A stretch of DNA of 8,287 bases from Gammaproteobacteria bacterium UBA3498 (GTDB taxonomy: Bacteria; Pseudomonadota; Gammaproteobacteria; Pseudomonadales; Pseudohongiellaceae), in NCBI GenBank assembly GCA_002377605.1, contig DFQD01000025.1, positions 1 to 8,287 of the forward strand, read 5' to 3'. Of the stretch, positions 1-6,790 are shown piece by piece (the stretch's first letter is position 1; every line of letters starts with the position of its first letter). Both the position numbers and the translations under genes were made by a program. Under the pieces are notes generated by a model. It did not search any database. It had not been told where the DNA came from and was given only the letters and a program-made list of their open reading frames with translations.

Positions 1-996
1 GCCCAACAACCAGACCTAACTTCGGTAAAAGTAAGCAGACTACTGGACAAACCAATTATTGGGCCTGATCTCCACCCAAGCATTGGTGTGAACATTCAGG
101 GACCCTCTTTAATTAAAGTTCCTGAGTGGGTTGAAAATCCTCTGGGCAGATACTATTTATATTTCGCTGATCACAAAGGCCTCTACATTAGGCTCGCTTA
201 CGCAGACGAGTTAACAGGGCCCTGGAATATTTATGCACCAGGAAGTCTCAAAATTGAGCACTCCTATTTTGCGCCTGTTCCACCACCAATAAGTGATGAA
301 CAATTAGCCCAACTTACTGCTGCTCGGCGTGGAGTTTCCGGCCTAGGATCCCCAGTTTCCCATGACTTAGCCCTTGAATTTACTCTTCCTCATATTGCAT
401 CACCGGATGTCCATGTAGATGACGAAACTCAGACCATCATCATGTATTACCATGGATTAGAAGGGCCTGCATTCCAACATTCACGGGTAGCCACTTCTAA
501 AGATGGTATCGATTTTTTCGCCAGAGAAGAAAACTTGGGCCGCACCTATATGCGTGCTTTTGAACATGACGATATGACTTATGTTTTAGCAATGCCAGGA
601 CAGTTCTACCGTTCAGAAGACGGATTCACAGACTTCGAAGAAGGGCCACGTTTGTTTGAGCCTACTATGCGACATTCAGCAGTAATGAAACGCGGTAATT
701 ATTTGTATGTGTTCTGGACACGGGTTGGCGATGTGCCTGAAAGCATTATGCTTAGTACGATCGACATTAGTGGCGATTGGATGGAATGGGAAGAATCTGA
801 AGAAATCGTAGTACTGCGGCCAGAGTTTGACTGGGAAGGCGCAAACGCCCCACTTGAACCATCAGTGCGATCTACAGCGTATGGAATAGTAAACCAATTG
901 CGCGATCCTGCGCTACACATTGAAGACGGAGTAGTCTATCTGCTTTATGCAGTAGCTGGCGAAAGTGGCATAGCTCTAGCTCGCGTGGATTTTTAA
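1..996 (+). CDS. GH43-like five-bladed beta-propeller protein, partial (5' end outside window)
   Basis: The reading frame is open from the first base, so this is the C-terminal 331 residues of a longer protein; the GTG at 88 is internal. Seen: repeated beta-propeller blade signatures, including NIQGPSLIKV followed by YYLYFADHKG and IRLAYAD..GPW (window codons about 31-75), HIASPDVHVDD followed by MYYHG (codons 131-152), and a closing blade with LRDPALHIEDG then YLLYAVAGESGIALA (codons 300-328). This pattern matches the GH43/GH32-type five-bladed propeller fold. Asp136 (SPDVHV) and Asp302 (RDP) are candidate acidic site residues, but the first blade has Gly-Pro-Ser where GH43 enzymes usually carry DP, so glycosidase activity is uncertain. 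The first visible residues (AQQPDL) look like the start of a mature secreted protein, which suggests that only a signal peptide is missing. It ends 18 bases before the DUF1295 gene, probably in one operon. Fold fairly sure; substrate unknown. Confidence 0.7.
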   Translation, partial: AQQPDLTSVKVSRLLDKPIIGPDLHPSIGVNIQGPSLIKVPEWVENPLGRYYLYFADHKGLYIRLAYADELTGPWNIYAPGSLKIEHSYFAPVPPPISDEQLAQLTAARRGVSGLGSPVSHDLALEFTLPHIASPDVHVDDETQTIIMYYHGLEGPAFQHSRVATSKDGIDFFAREENLGRTYMRAFEHDDMTYVLAMPGQFYRSEDGFTDFEEGPRLFEPTMRHSAVMKRGNYLYVFWTRVGDVPESIMLSTIDISGDWMEWEESEEIVVLRPEFDWEGANAPLEPSVRSTAYGIVNQLRDPALHIEDGVVYLLYAVAGESGIALARVDF

Positions 997-1003
997 CCTA
1001 CAT

Positions 1004-1008
1004 AGGAG
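1004..1008 (+). promoter_or_regulatory. Ribosome binding site (AGGAG) for the DUF1295 gene
   Basis: AGGAG lies 6 bases before the GTG at 1015, in the 18-base gap after the propeller gene. This strong Shine-Dalgarno match supports the non-ATG start. The gap has no room for a terminator plus a promoter, so co-transcription with the upstream gene is likely. Confidence 0.75.
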
Positions 1009-1014
1009 CCCATT

Positions 1015-1878
1015 GTGCTAAGACCAATCATTGGTATTCTCATAGTTCTGCTCATTAGTGGCGGCCTTGCCTGGGCTGGCAGCCAAGGGAGTGTTTATGT
1101 TCCTCGCATCCCCCTGTTCGCAATCTGCGCAAGTATTGGCTTTCTGCTGCATTGGATTGTTTTTGTGCCGAGCTTTATTTTTCAAACCGAACACTATTTT
1201 GACCTAACTGGTTCCATTTCATATATCGTCACAGTTACCGTTGCTGCGGTGATACACCCTTCATTGGATCTGCGCGGCTTAATTATTTGTATCCTCGTCT
1301 CAATTTGGGCTGCGCGCCTTGGTAGCTTTCTTTTTATCCGTGTTAAGAGAGCGGGAAAGGATCGTCGCTTTGACGAAATGAAGAAGCGCTTCTGGCGCTA
1401 TTTGCTTACTTTCACATTAGGTGGCGCCTGGGTTTTTATAACCATGGCTGCAGGATTGGCAGCTATCACCTCAATGAGTCAACGACCATTGGGAATCTGG
1501 TTAGCTATAGGAATGTTGCTATGGCTAGTTGGATTCACGATTGAAGTAATCGCGGACCAACAAAAAACTAAATTCCGCAAGAATCCGGATAATGCAGAAG
1601 AGTTCATAACAACTGGTTTGTGGGGATATTCTCGTCATCCAAACTATTTCGGGGAAATTGTACTCTGGCTAGGGATCGGAATTATTGCCTTACCTACACT
1701 AGTGGGATGGCAGTATATGACATTAGTCTCCCCAATCTTTGTCATCTTTCTATTAGTAAAAATAAGCGGAGTAAGACTACTAGAAGAAGGTGGCCAAAAA
1801 CGGTGGGGGGCTGATCCGGCTTATCAGCAATACGTTGCAACAACTTCCATGATAATTCCTCTTCCTAAAAAATCTTAA
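1015..1878 (+). CDS. DUF1295 / steroid 5-alpha-reductase-like integral membrane protein
   Basis: A 287-residue, strongly hydrophobic protein with about seven or eight membrane segments (roughly residues 5-22, 33-53, 66-83, 87-105, 130-150, 158-178, 214-232, 234-250). The C-terminal half carries the family signature GLWGYSRHPNYFGE (to Glu214), preceded by VIADQQKTKFR and followed near the end by a PAYQQYV..TSMIIPLP segment; QTEHYFDLTG and RLGSFLFIR nearer the N-terminus are also typical of DUF1295. The family is related to the steroid 5-alpha-reductase/isoprenylcysteine methyltransferase superfamily, whose C-terminal RHPxYxGE region binds NADPH or S-adenosylmethionine; the reaction of DUF1295 members is generally not established. 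The GTG start is chosen because of the AGGAG site and the immediate hydrophobic N-terminus. Full length, no defect seen. It sits between a propeller gene and a tannase gene with gaps of 18 and 20 bases; a reductase acting on a lipid or on a product of its neighbours is possible but only inferred. Confidence 0.88.
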   Translation: MLRPIIGILIVLLISGGLAWAGSQGSVYVPRIPLFAICASIGFLLHWIVFVPSFIFQTEHYFDLTGSISYIVTVTVAAVIHPSLDLRGLIICILVSIWAARLGSFLFIRVKRAGKDRRFDEMKKRFWRYLLTFTLGGAWVFITMAAGLAAITSMSQRPLGIWLAIGMLLWLVGFTIEVIADQQKTKFRKNPDNAEEFITTGLWGYSRHPNYFGEIVLWLGIGIIALPTLVGWQYMTLVSPIFVIFLLVKISGVRLLEEGGQKRWGADPAYQQYVATTSMIIPLPKKS

Positions 1879-1898
1879 AAAGTTATCTGGTACTCACA

Positions 1899-3500
1899 AT
1901 GAAAGAAACAAATCGAATCCTTCCAACTTTATTAGTCACTATGGCAGTAATCGGTTTCTCCAATTCATTGCTAGCACAACAATCGAGTGAATTAAGACAA
2001 TCCTGCGCATTGCTGACCAATACTTCTTTGCCAAATACATCTATTTCATCTGCAGAAGTAATCGAAGCTAATAGCTTTACTTCATCAGGCTCAAATAGCA
2101 CGCTAATCACTCCAGCTTTTTGCCGAGTAGTTGGCGTTACTTCACCGCAAGTAAATTTCGAAGTGTGGCTACCTCTTGATAACTGGAACGGAAAATACAA
2201 TGGTGTTGGCAATGGCGGCATGGCAGGTGTGATTAGTTATGCTGCGATGGCAGGCGCATTGAATCGTGGTTATGCGACAGCAAGCACTGATACTGGCCAT
2301 GACGCTAGCGGTGGGTTATTCGATGCATCCTGGGCATCCGGTCGACCAGATTTAATCGAAGATTTTGGCCATCGCGGTTTACATATTACGACAGTGAACG
2401 CCAAAGCCATTACTGAAGCTTTCTACAATTCTGCTCCTGCTTATTCGTACTACACCGGTTGTTCCAAAGGCGGACAGATGGGGTTGATGGAAGCACAACG
2501 CTATCCTGATGATTTCGATGGCATAGTCGCCGGTAATCCCGCCAATGATTGGACACGTTTTTATGCTGGCGCCCATCTCTGGTACTCGTTAGCAATGCTG
2601 GATAACAACAATGAAGGTTGGATCCCAAGATCCAAACTTCCTGCATTTGGTAACGCTGTGAATGCTGCCTGCGATGCACTGGATGGGATTGAAGACGGGA
2701 TTTTGCAAAATCCATTGGCCTGTAACTTCGAACCAGCTACCATTCAATGTCCTGCTGGCGTGGACAATGATTCATGCTTAACTCCACAACAAGTTTCAGC
2801 GGTAGAAAAAATCTGGTCTGGTGTTAACACATCCGATGGAGAGCTTGTCTACCCAGGCATAGTTCCCGGCGGTGAAGCCTATCCAGGCAGTTGGGATCGC
2901 TGGGTAACCGGCGGCGAGCCCTTTACTTCATTGCATTGGCTAGGCGGTGAAGGTTTCTTTCGCTGGTTTGTATTCGATGATCCCGAATGGGACTTCACCA
3001 CTTTCGATTTCGATGCAGATCTGACCTATGCACTAGAAAAAGTTGGTCCTGCTGTAGATTCCAATAATCCCGACCTTCGAGCTCTGCGCGACAATGACTC
3101 GAAGCTAATTGTGTATCACGGTTGGAGCGACCCCGATATTTCACCTGTTGCTTCTATTAATTACTTCGAAAATGTTGTGGAATTAATCGGTGATGACATA
3201 CGTGCACCAAACTACGAAACCGCATTGCAGAGCACCCAGAATTTCTTCCGCTTATTTATGGTTCCCGGCATGGGTCATTGTTCGGGTGGTCCTGGTCCGG
3301 ATCGCTTCGATGCGCTCTCAGCCCTGGAAAACTGGGTAGAATACGGAATAGCACCTGATTCCATTCGGGCATCAAAAATTCAAGATGGAGAAATCACTCG
3401 GAGTCGACCACTCTGTGTGTATCCAGAAGTGGCTACTTATTCTGGCGTTGGGAGCACTGATGATGCAGAAAATTTTTACTGCGCCGCTCCTAGGAACTAG
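1899..3500 (+). CDS. Secreted tannase/feruloyl esterase family protein
   Basis: A 533-residue alpha/beta hydrolase of the tannase family, which cleaves aromatic carboxylic esters (galloyl, feruloyl, and MHET-type terephthalate esters in different members). Residues 1-26 form a Sec signal peptide (basic start, hydrophobic core, LLA before QQ), so it acts in the periplasm or outside. The nucleophile is Ser189 in GCSKGG, the acid Asp411 in HGWSDPD and the base His460 in GMGHCSGG. Cys188 and Cys461 flank Ser and His, giving the family's CS-D-HC arrangement, in which a disulfide joins the two catalytic segments. The mature part has exactly ten cysteines, an even number consistent with five disulfides. 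An Asp-rich segment CDALDGIEDGI (258-268) in the lid domain matches the family's calcium site. No good Shine-Dalgarno precedes the ATG; the signal peptide fixes the start. It begins 20 bases after the DUF1295 stop and ends with tandem stops (TAG TAA). Substrate not predictable from sequence alone. Confidence 0.93.
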   Translation: MKETNRILPTLLVTMAVIGFSNSLLAQQSSELRQSCALLTNTSLPNTSISSAEVIEANSFTSSGSNSTLITPAFCRVVGVTSPQVNFEVWLPLDNWNGKYNGVGNGGMAGVISYAAMAGALNRGYATASTDTGHDASGGLFDASWASGRPDLIEDFGHRGLHITTVNAKAITEAFYNSAPAYSYYTGCSKGGQMGLMEAQRYPDDFDGIVAGNPANDWTRFYAGAHLWYSLAMLDNNNEGWIPRSKLPAFGNAVNAACDALDGIEDGILQNPLACNFEPATIQCPAGVDNDSCLTPQQVSAVEKIWSGVNTSDGELVYPGIVPGGEAYPGSWDRWVTGGEPFTSLHWLGGEGFFRWFVFDDPEWDFTTFDFDADLTYALEKVGPAVDSNNPDLRALRDNDSKLIVYHGWSDPDISPVASINYFENVVELIGDDIRAPNYETALQSTQNFFRLFMVPGMGHCSGGPGPDRFDALSALENWVEYGIAPDSIRASKIQDGEITRSRPLCVYPEVATYSGVGSTDDAENFYCAAPRN

Positions 3501-3797
3501 TAATAACTTCTTTTGTATCAAAAATATCTCTTCCGAAGTTTTCCAAGAGTCTTTGCACACTTAAATGCCACTTCCAAGGGCAGCGAAAAACACATATTTG
3601 CTTAGATAAAACCCATCCTTTCGCTCCACTCTAGTAAGTTTTTCTAATTTCTATTGTGTCATATCAATTAGCGGCACAGAGCTCTCTTCAACTAGATTGC
3701 TTGGCTTGCTGAAGGACCTTAATTGCTCTAGCTTGCGCCAAAACTGGGATTCCATTACCTTTGGCGGTCCCCGAGGAAGCGAAAATAGGAATAAAGG
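3501..3797 (+). other. Intergenic region between the tannase and carboxyltransferase genes
   Basis: About 300 bases, A+T-richer than its surroundings, with no coding frame I can support. An imperfect long-loop inverted repeat (AACTTC at 3505-3510 and GAAGTT at 3535-3540) is too weak to call a terminator. AGAGCTCT near 3679 is a chance-length palindrome. No confident -35/-10 pair is visible. By position, it should contain the terminator of the upstream operon and the promoter and leader of the carboxyltransferase gene. Confidence 0.5.
3787..3790 (+). promoter_or_regulatory. Ribosome binding site (AGGA) for the carboxyltransferase gene
   Basis: AGGA lies 7 bases before the ATG at 3798 in a purine-rich stretch. 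It supports this start, which also matches the usual N-terminus of the family. A second AAGG abuts the ATG directly and is too close to act. Confidence 0.6.
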
Positions 3798-5354
3798 ATG
3801 TCCTGGCAGGATGAGATTGACGAGCTAAAACACCGTGAAGAGCTGGCCCAGGATATGGGTGGCGAGGAGCGCATCCAGCGCCAGCATGATAATGGACGGC
3901 TGACTGTGCGTGAACGAATCGAAAAACTTGTCGACAAAGATAGCTTTCATGAAATTGGCGCGCTTGCTGGAAAAGCTGAATATGATGCCGAAGGCAACCT
4001 ACAAAATTTTACTCCTTCAAACTTTGTTTTAGGCACAGCAGACATTAATGGCCGTCGTGTAGTTCTTGGCGGCGATGACTTTACCGTTCGCGGTGGTGCT
4101 GCCGATGCCAAGGTTGGAGATAAATCCGGTTATGGTGAACAATACGCGCTAGAAATGCGTTTACCTTTGATCCGCCTAGTTGATGGTAGTGGTGGCGGTG
4201 GCAGTGTTAAAACATTAGAGATGGTTGGCCACTCCTATGTACCTGCATTAAAAGGCTTCGAAAAGACCATGCAATTAATGGGAGTTGTTCCCGTAGTCTG
4301 CGCCTGCATGGGTTCAGTAGCCGGGCTCGGCGCAGTGCGCGTCACGATTTCTCATTTTTCTCTAATGATTAAGGAAACCAGCCAACTGTTTGTTGCCGGC
4401 CCACCAGTAGTTGAACGCGGATTCGGCAAACCAGTAGAAAAAAATGAACTAGGTGGTTCACAAATTCACACCAATTTAAGCGGTGCAGTTGATAATGAAG
4501 TCGACACGGAAGAAGAAGCCTTTGAAGTTATAAAAAGATTTCTTTCCTACCTGCCGCAAAATGTCTGGCAGGCTCCTACCCGAATTAATTGTGATGATCC
4601 AATAAATAGACGCGATGAATCTCTTTTATCAGTTATTCCGCGTGAACGCCGTCAGATGTATGAAGTCAGACACATAATAAATTCAGTCGTCGATAAAGAT
4701 TCCTTCTTTGAAATAAATCCTGGATACGGAAAATCCCTCGTAGTTGGTCTGGCAAGATTAGACGGATATGCAATAGGCATAATGGCCAATGATACTTGTT
4801 ATGACGGCGGAGCTGTAACCGCAACCGCATCAGAAAAAATGATGCGGTTTGTAGATCTCTGCGACACCTTCCATTTACCAATGGTGAATCTAGTTGATAA
4901 CCCAGGCTTCCTGATTGGTGTTAAGGCAGAAGAAGAAGGCACTGTTAGATTGGGCAGTCGCGCATTAATGGCAGTGTATCAATCCACCATCCCATGGGTT
5001 TCTTTCATTATTCGTCGTTGTTACGGGGTGGCCGGTGGCGGTCACGGCAGAGATGGACTGAACCTGCGCTATGCCTGGCCTTCTGCAGACTGGGGTTCGC
5101 TGCCCATTGAAGGCGGGGTGCAAGCTGCTTATCGCAGAGACATCGAAGCTGCTGCAAATCCCAATGAAAGGCGTCGTGAACTGGAAGGCATGCTCGAACA
5201 ATTCCGCTCACCACTGCGCACCGCCGAAGCTTTCGGTATTGAGGAAGTCGTGGACCCGAGAGAGACAAGACCTATTCTCTGCGATTGGGTAAACTTGGCC
5301 TACGAGATTATTCCCACGCAACTAGGGCCGAAATCACGAACGCCTCGCCCATAA
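3798..5354 (+). CDS. Acyl-CoA carboxylase carboxyltransferase (beta) subunit, divergent type
   Basis: A 518-residue, soluble protein with the tandem crotonase-like N and C domains of propionyl-/methylcrotonyl-CoA carboxylase beta subunits, which move CO2 from carboxybiotin to an acyl-CoA. Seen: the N-terminal GGEERIQRQHDNGRLTVRERI helix region; N-domain oxyanion region GSVAGLGA (172-179) followed by LMIKETSQLFVAGPPVVE and ELGG; YLPQN linker; C-domain FFEINPGYGKS, LVDNPGFLIG (365-374) and CYGVAGGGHG (408-417). Two differences from propionyl-CoA carboxylase stand out: the N-domain SGGARIQEG-type motif is replaced by DGSGGGGSVK (129-138), and the C-domain YGGAYDVM motif by YGVAGGGH, so the Asp that governs acyl specificity in actinobacterial enzymes is Gly414 if aligned without a gap. 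The C-domain is somewhat closer to the methylcrotonyl type. No biotin carboxylase/BCCP gene is in the window, so the partner is encoded elsewhere, or it serves a decarboxylase complex. It is followed 5 bases later by a lipoprotein gene. Family sure; substrate unknown. Confidence 0.92.
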   Translation: MSWQDEIDELKHREELAQDMGGEERIQRQHDNGRLTVRERIEKLVDKDSFHEIGALAGKAEYDAEGNLQNFTPSNFVLGTADINGRRVVLGGDDFTVRGGAADAKVGDKSGYGEQYALEMRLPLIRLVDGSGGGGSVKTLEMVGHSYVPALKGFEKTMQLMGVVPVVCACMGSVAGLGAVRVTISHFSLMIKETSQLFVAGPPVVERGFGKPVEKNELGGSQIHTNLSGAVDNEVDTEEEAFEVIKRFLSYLPQNVWQAPTRINCDDPINRRDESLLSVIPRERRQMYEVRHIINSVVDKDSFFEINPGYGKSLVVGLARLDGYAIGIMANDTCYDGGAVTATASEKMMRFVDLCDTFHLPMVNLVDNPGFLIGVKAEEEGTVRLGSRALMAVYQSTIPWVSFIIRRCYGVAGGGHGRDGLNLRYAWPSADWGSLPIEGGVQAAYRRDIEAAANPNERRRELEGMLEQFRSPLRTAEAFGIEEVVDPRETRPILCDWVNLAYEIIPTQLGPKSRTPRP

Positions 5355-5359
5355 ATGCT

Positions 5360-5647
5360 ATGGATACTAAATACTTTTTAAAATTTTCACTATTAATGAT
5401 TAATTTAGTGCTTCTTTCTTGTCAAAGCGGACCAAGCTTCAAATCCATGACTGCCCAGGAACTTGCAGCCTACAATCTGGACAAACCGGTTGAAGAACGA
5501 GTTCACTGCTATATGAGAGAACACACTAGCAGCCGAATTCCTCGTTTGGTCTGTGAAACCCTCGCTGAAATCTACGGTAGGAATGGCGATAATGCCATGA
5601 CTATCAACAACGCTATTCCTAACGGCCAAATTTTTGATATTAACTAA
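5360..5647 (+). CDS. Small two-cysteine lipoprotein, unknown function
   Basis: A 95-residue protein whose first 20 residues form a lipoprotein signal peptide ending in the lipobox LLSC, with lipidation expected at Cys21. The mature protein is about 75 residues. It holds two further cysteines, Cys50 and Cys65, in the pattern HCYMREHTSSRIPRLVCET; similar C..E..(S)-x-I-P-R-x-x-C patterns recur in short proteobacterial lipoproteins and exported proteins of unknown function, to my recollection. The pair may form a disulfide. The ATG at 5360 is chosen over one at 5285 in the same frame because it starts exactly at the signal peptide and avoids a 70-base overlap with the carboxyltransferase. No Shine-Dalgarno is visible and the gap to the upstream stop is 5 bases, so translation is probably coupled to the carboxyltransferase. 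It ends 5 bases before the convergent amidohydrolase gene. No function can be assigned. Confidence 0.75.
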   Translation: MDTKYFLKFSLLMINLVLLSCQSGPSFKSMTAQELAAYNLDKPVEERVHCYMREHTSSRIPRLVCETLAEIYGRNGDNAMTINNAIPNGQIFDIN

Positions 5648-5652
5648 GCTGC

Positions 5653-6765
5653 TTACTGCAACTTATTATTTAGCAAAACCATACTGGCTTCTTTCGCTGC
5701 ATCAATCGCTGTTTGCTGATTTTCCTGCACCTCATGCCAATGATTTTCGTACCGTGCAAAGGGATCCATTACACCACTTTTCTCGCCGCTTAACGCTTCC
5801 ATTATGGCGATCCCGCAAAATGGTACGTAGCCTGCTGAGTAACCACCCTCATGACAAACCAATAAGCGCCCATCGCATAATGCATTAGCGGCTTTTACCA
5901 ACTCAGCTGCCATATGTCGGTAATGATTCGATAGGAGCATCATATGACCCAAAGGATCCCAGGTAGATGCGTCCAAGCCATTGGCCACTAGTATCATGTC
6001 AGGCTTAAATAGATTTAATGCAGGTATGACAATTGAAGCAAAGGCTTCTTTATAAGCGCCACCTCCACATCCTGGCGGCAAAGGAATGTTTATATTAAAT
6101 CCTTCGCCATCACCTTCTCCCTGGTCACTTATTGCGCCAGTGTTATAAGGATATAAAGAATCCTCATGCAACGAAATAGTCAGCACTGAGGGCTCATCAT
6201 AAAATGCAGACTCTGTGCCATTGCCATGATGCACATCCCAATCAACCACGGCGATTTTATTTATGTTATCCCTTAACAAAAATTCTTTCGTCGCAATAGC
6301 AACGTTGGAGAAAATGCAAAATCCTCGACCTTGATTTGCCTCAGCATGATGCCCACAGGGACGGACTAATGCATAAGCATTCCTAATATCCCCATTGAGG
6401 ATGGCATTGCCCGCAGCGATTACACCACCTGTTGCTAGCAAGGCTATTTCGTAGCTACCAGGGCCAAAAGGGGCAGATTCGCCTGCATTTCCACCTTTAT
6501 CTGCACTTAACTGTTTAATGTGCTCTACATACTCTGGAGTATGGACACGGCATATTTGTTCCACACTAGCAGAAAAAGGTTCGATAGTTTTGAGTTTATC
6601 TGTAAAACCATAGGCATCCATCAAATTTTTTAAGCGCCGTTTGGTATCAGGATTCTCAAAATGAATCCAAGGCTGAAAATCACCAGAAACTGGCAACACA
6701 CCTAGTGCATTACCAGTGTCGTGCCACATATACTTTTCGTGCCAGACAAATCCCGTCGAACTCAC
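5653..6765 (-). CDS. Class II histone-deacetylase-like amidohydrolase (HDAH family)
   Basis: A 370-residue, cytoplasmic zinc hydrolase of the arginase/deacetylase fold that removes acetyl groups from lysine- or polyamine-type amines. Zinc ligands Asp177 and His179 (DWDVHHGNGT) and Asp265 (GLDASTWDPLG), the charge-relay pair His139/His140 (RPCGHHAE) and the transition-state Tyr309 (EGGYS) are all present, so it should be active. These positions run three behind those I recall for FB188 HDAH (Asp180, His182, Asp268, His142/143, Tyr312), and length, the GFCIFSN loop and the NPDTKRR segment also match, so it belongs to that bacterial class-II branch rather than to AcuC. It shows Cys137 where many homologues have Pro before GHH. 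The GTG start is supported by AAGGAAG 6 bases upstream and by the conserved N-terminus (GFVW...WHDTG). It lies 25 bases after the carboxylesterase stop on the same strand, probably co-transcribed. Natural substrate unknown; acetylpolyamines and other N-acetylated small molecules are more likely than protein. Confidence 0.94.
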   Translation of the reverse strand: MSSTGFVWHEKYMWHDTGNALGVLPVSGDFQPWIHFENPDTKRRLKNLMDAYGFTDKLKTIEPFSASVEQICRVHTPEYVEHIKQLSADKGGNAGESAPFGPGSYEIALLATGGVIAAGNAILNGDIRNAYALVRPCGHHAEANQGRGFCIFSNVAIATKEFLLRDNINKIAVVDWDVHHGNGTESAFYDEPSVLTISLHEDSLYPYNTGAISDQGEGDGEGFNINIPLPPGCGGGAYKEAFASIVIPALNLFKPDMILVANGLDASTWDPLGHMMLLSNHYRHMAAELVKAANALCDGRLLVCHEGGYSAGYVPFCGIAIMEALSGEKSGVMDPFARYENHWHEVQENQQTAIDAAKEASMVLLNNKLQ

Positions 6766-6771
6766 TACAAA

Positions 6772-6778
6772 CTTCCTT
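6772..6778 (-). promoter_or_regulatory. Ribosome binding site (AAGGAAG) for the amidohydrolase gene
   Basis: On the minus strand AAGGAAG lies 6 bases before the GTG at 6765, within the 25-base gap after the carboxylesterase stop. It supports the GTG start and independent translation initiation inside a shared transcript. Confidence 0.7.
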
Positions 6779-6790
6779 TACCGCTTCTTG

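Noticed and set aside
88..996. GTG at 88 as the start of the propeller gene
   Set aside because: The frame is open from base 1 and the residues before it (LLDKPIIGPDLHPSIG) read as part of the same protein; no ribosome site precedes the GTG.
2410..2715. Minus-strand open frame of 101 residues inside the tannase gene
   Set aside because: It lies wholly antisense to the Ser-motif and lid-coding region of a clearly real gene and has no recognisable motifs.
3505..3540. Inverted repeat AACTTC/GAAGTT as a terminator of the tannase operon
   Set aside because: The stem is only 6 A+T-rich pairs with a 24-base loop and no solid T-tract follows.
3730..3765. Possible sigma-70 promoter (TTGCGC, 17-base spacer, TACCTT)
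   Set aside because: Each hexamer matches the consensus at only about three positions, which is no better than chance in this region.
4180..4205. GGT/GGC-rich run as a microsatellite or insertion
   Set aside because: It encodes the DGSGGGGSVK loop at the position of the family's glycine-rich N-domain motif, so it is part of the protein, although divergent.
5285..5359. ATG at 5285 as the start of the small lipoprotein
   Set aside because: It would overlap the carboxyltransferase by 70 bases and place 25 polar residues ahead of a lipoprotein signal peptide that begins exactly at the ATG at 5360.
5634..5888. Plus-strand open frame of 84 residues across the lipoprotein end and the amidohydrolase 3' end
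   Set aside because: It is mostly antisense to the conserved C-terminal part of the amidohydrolase, with no ribosome site or family features.
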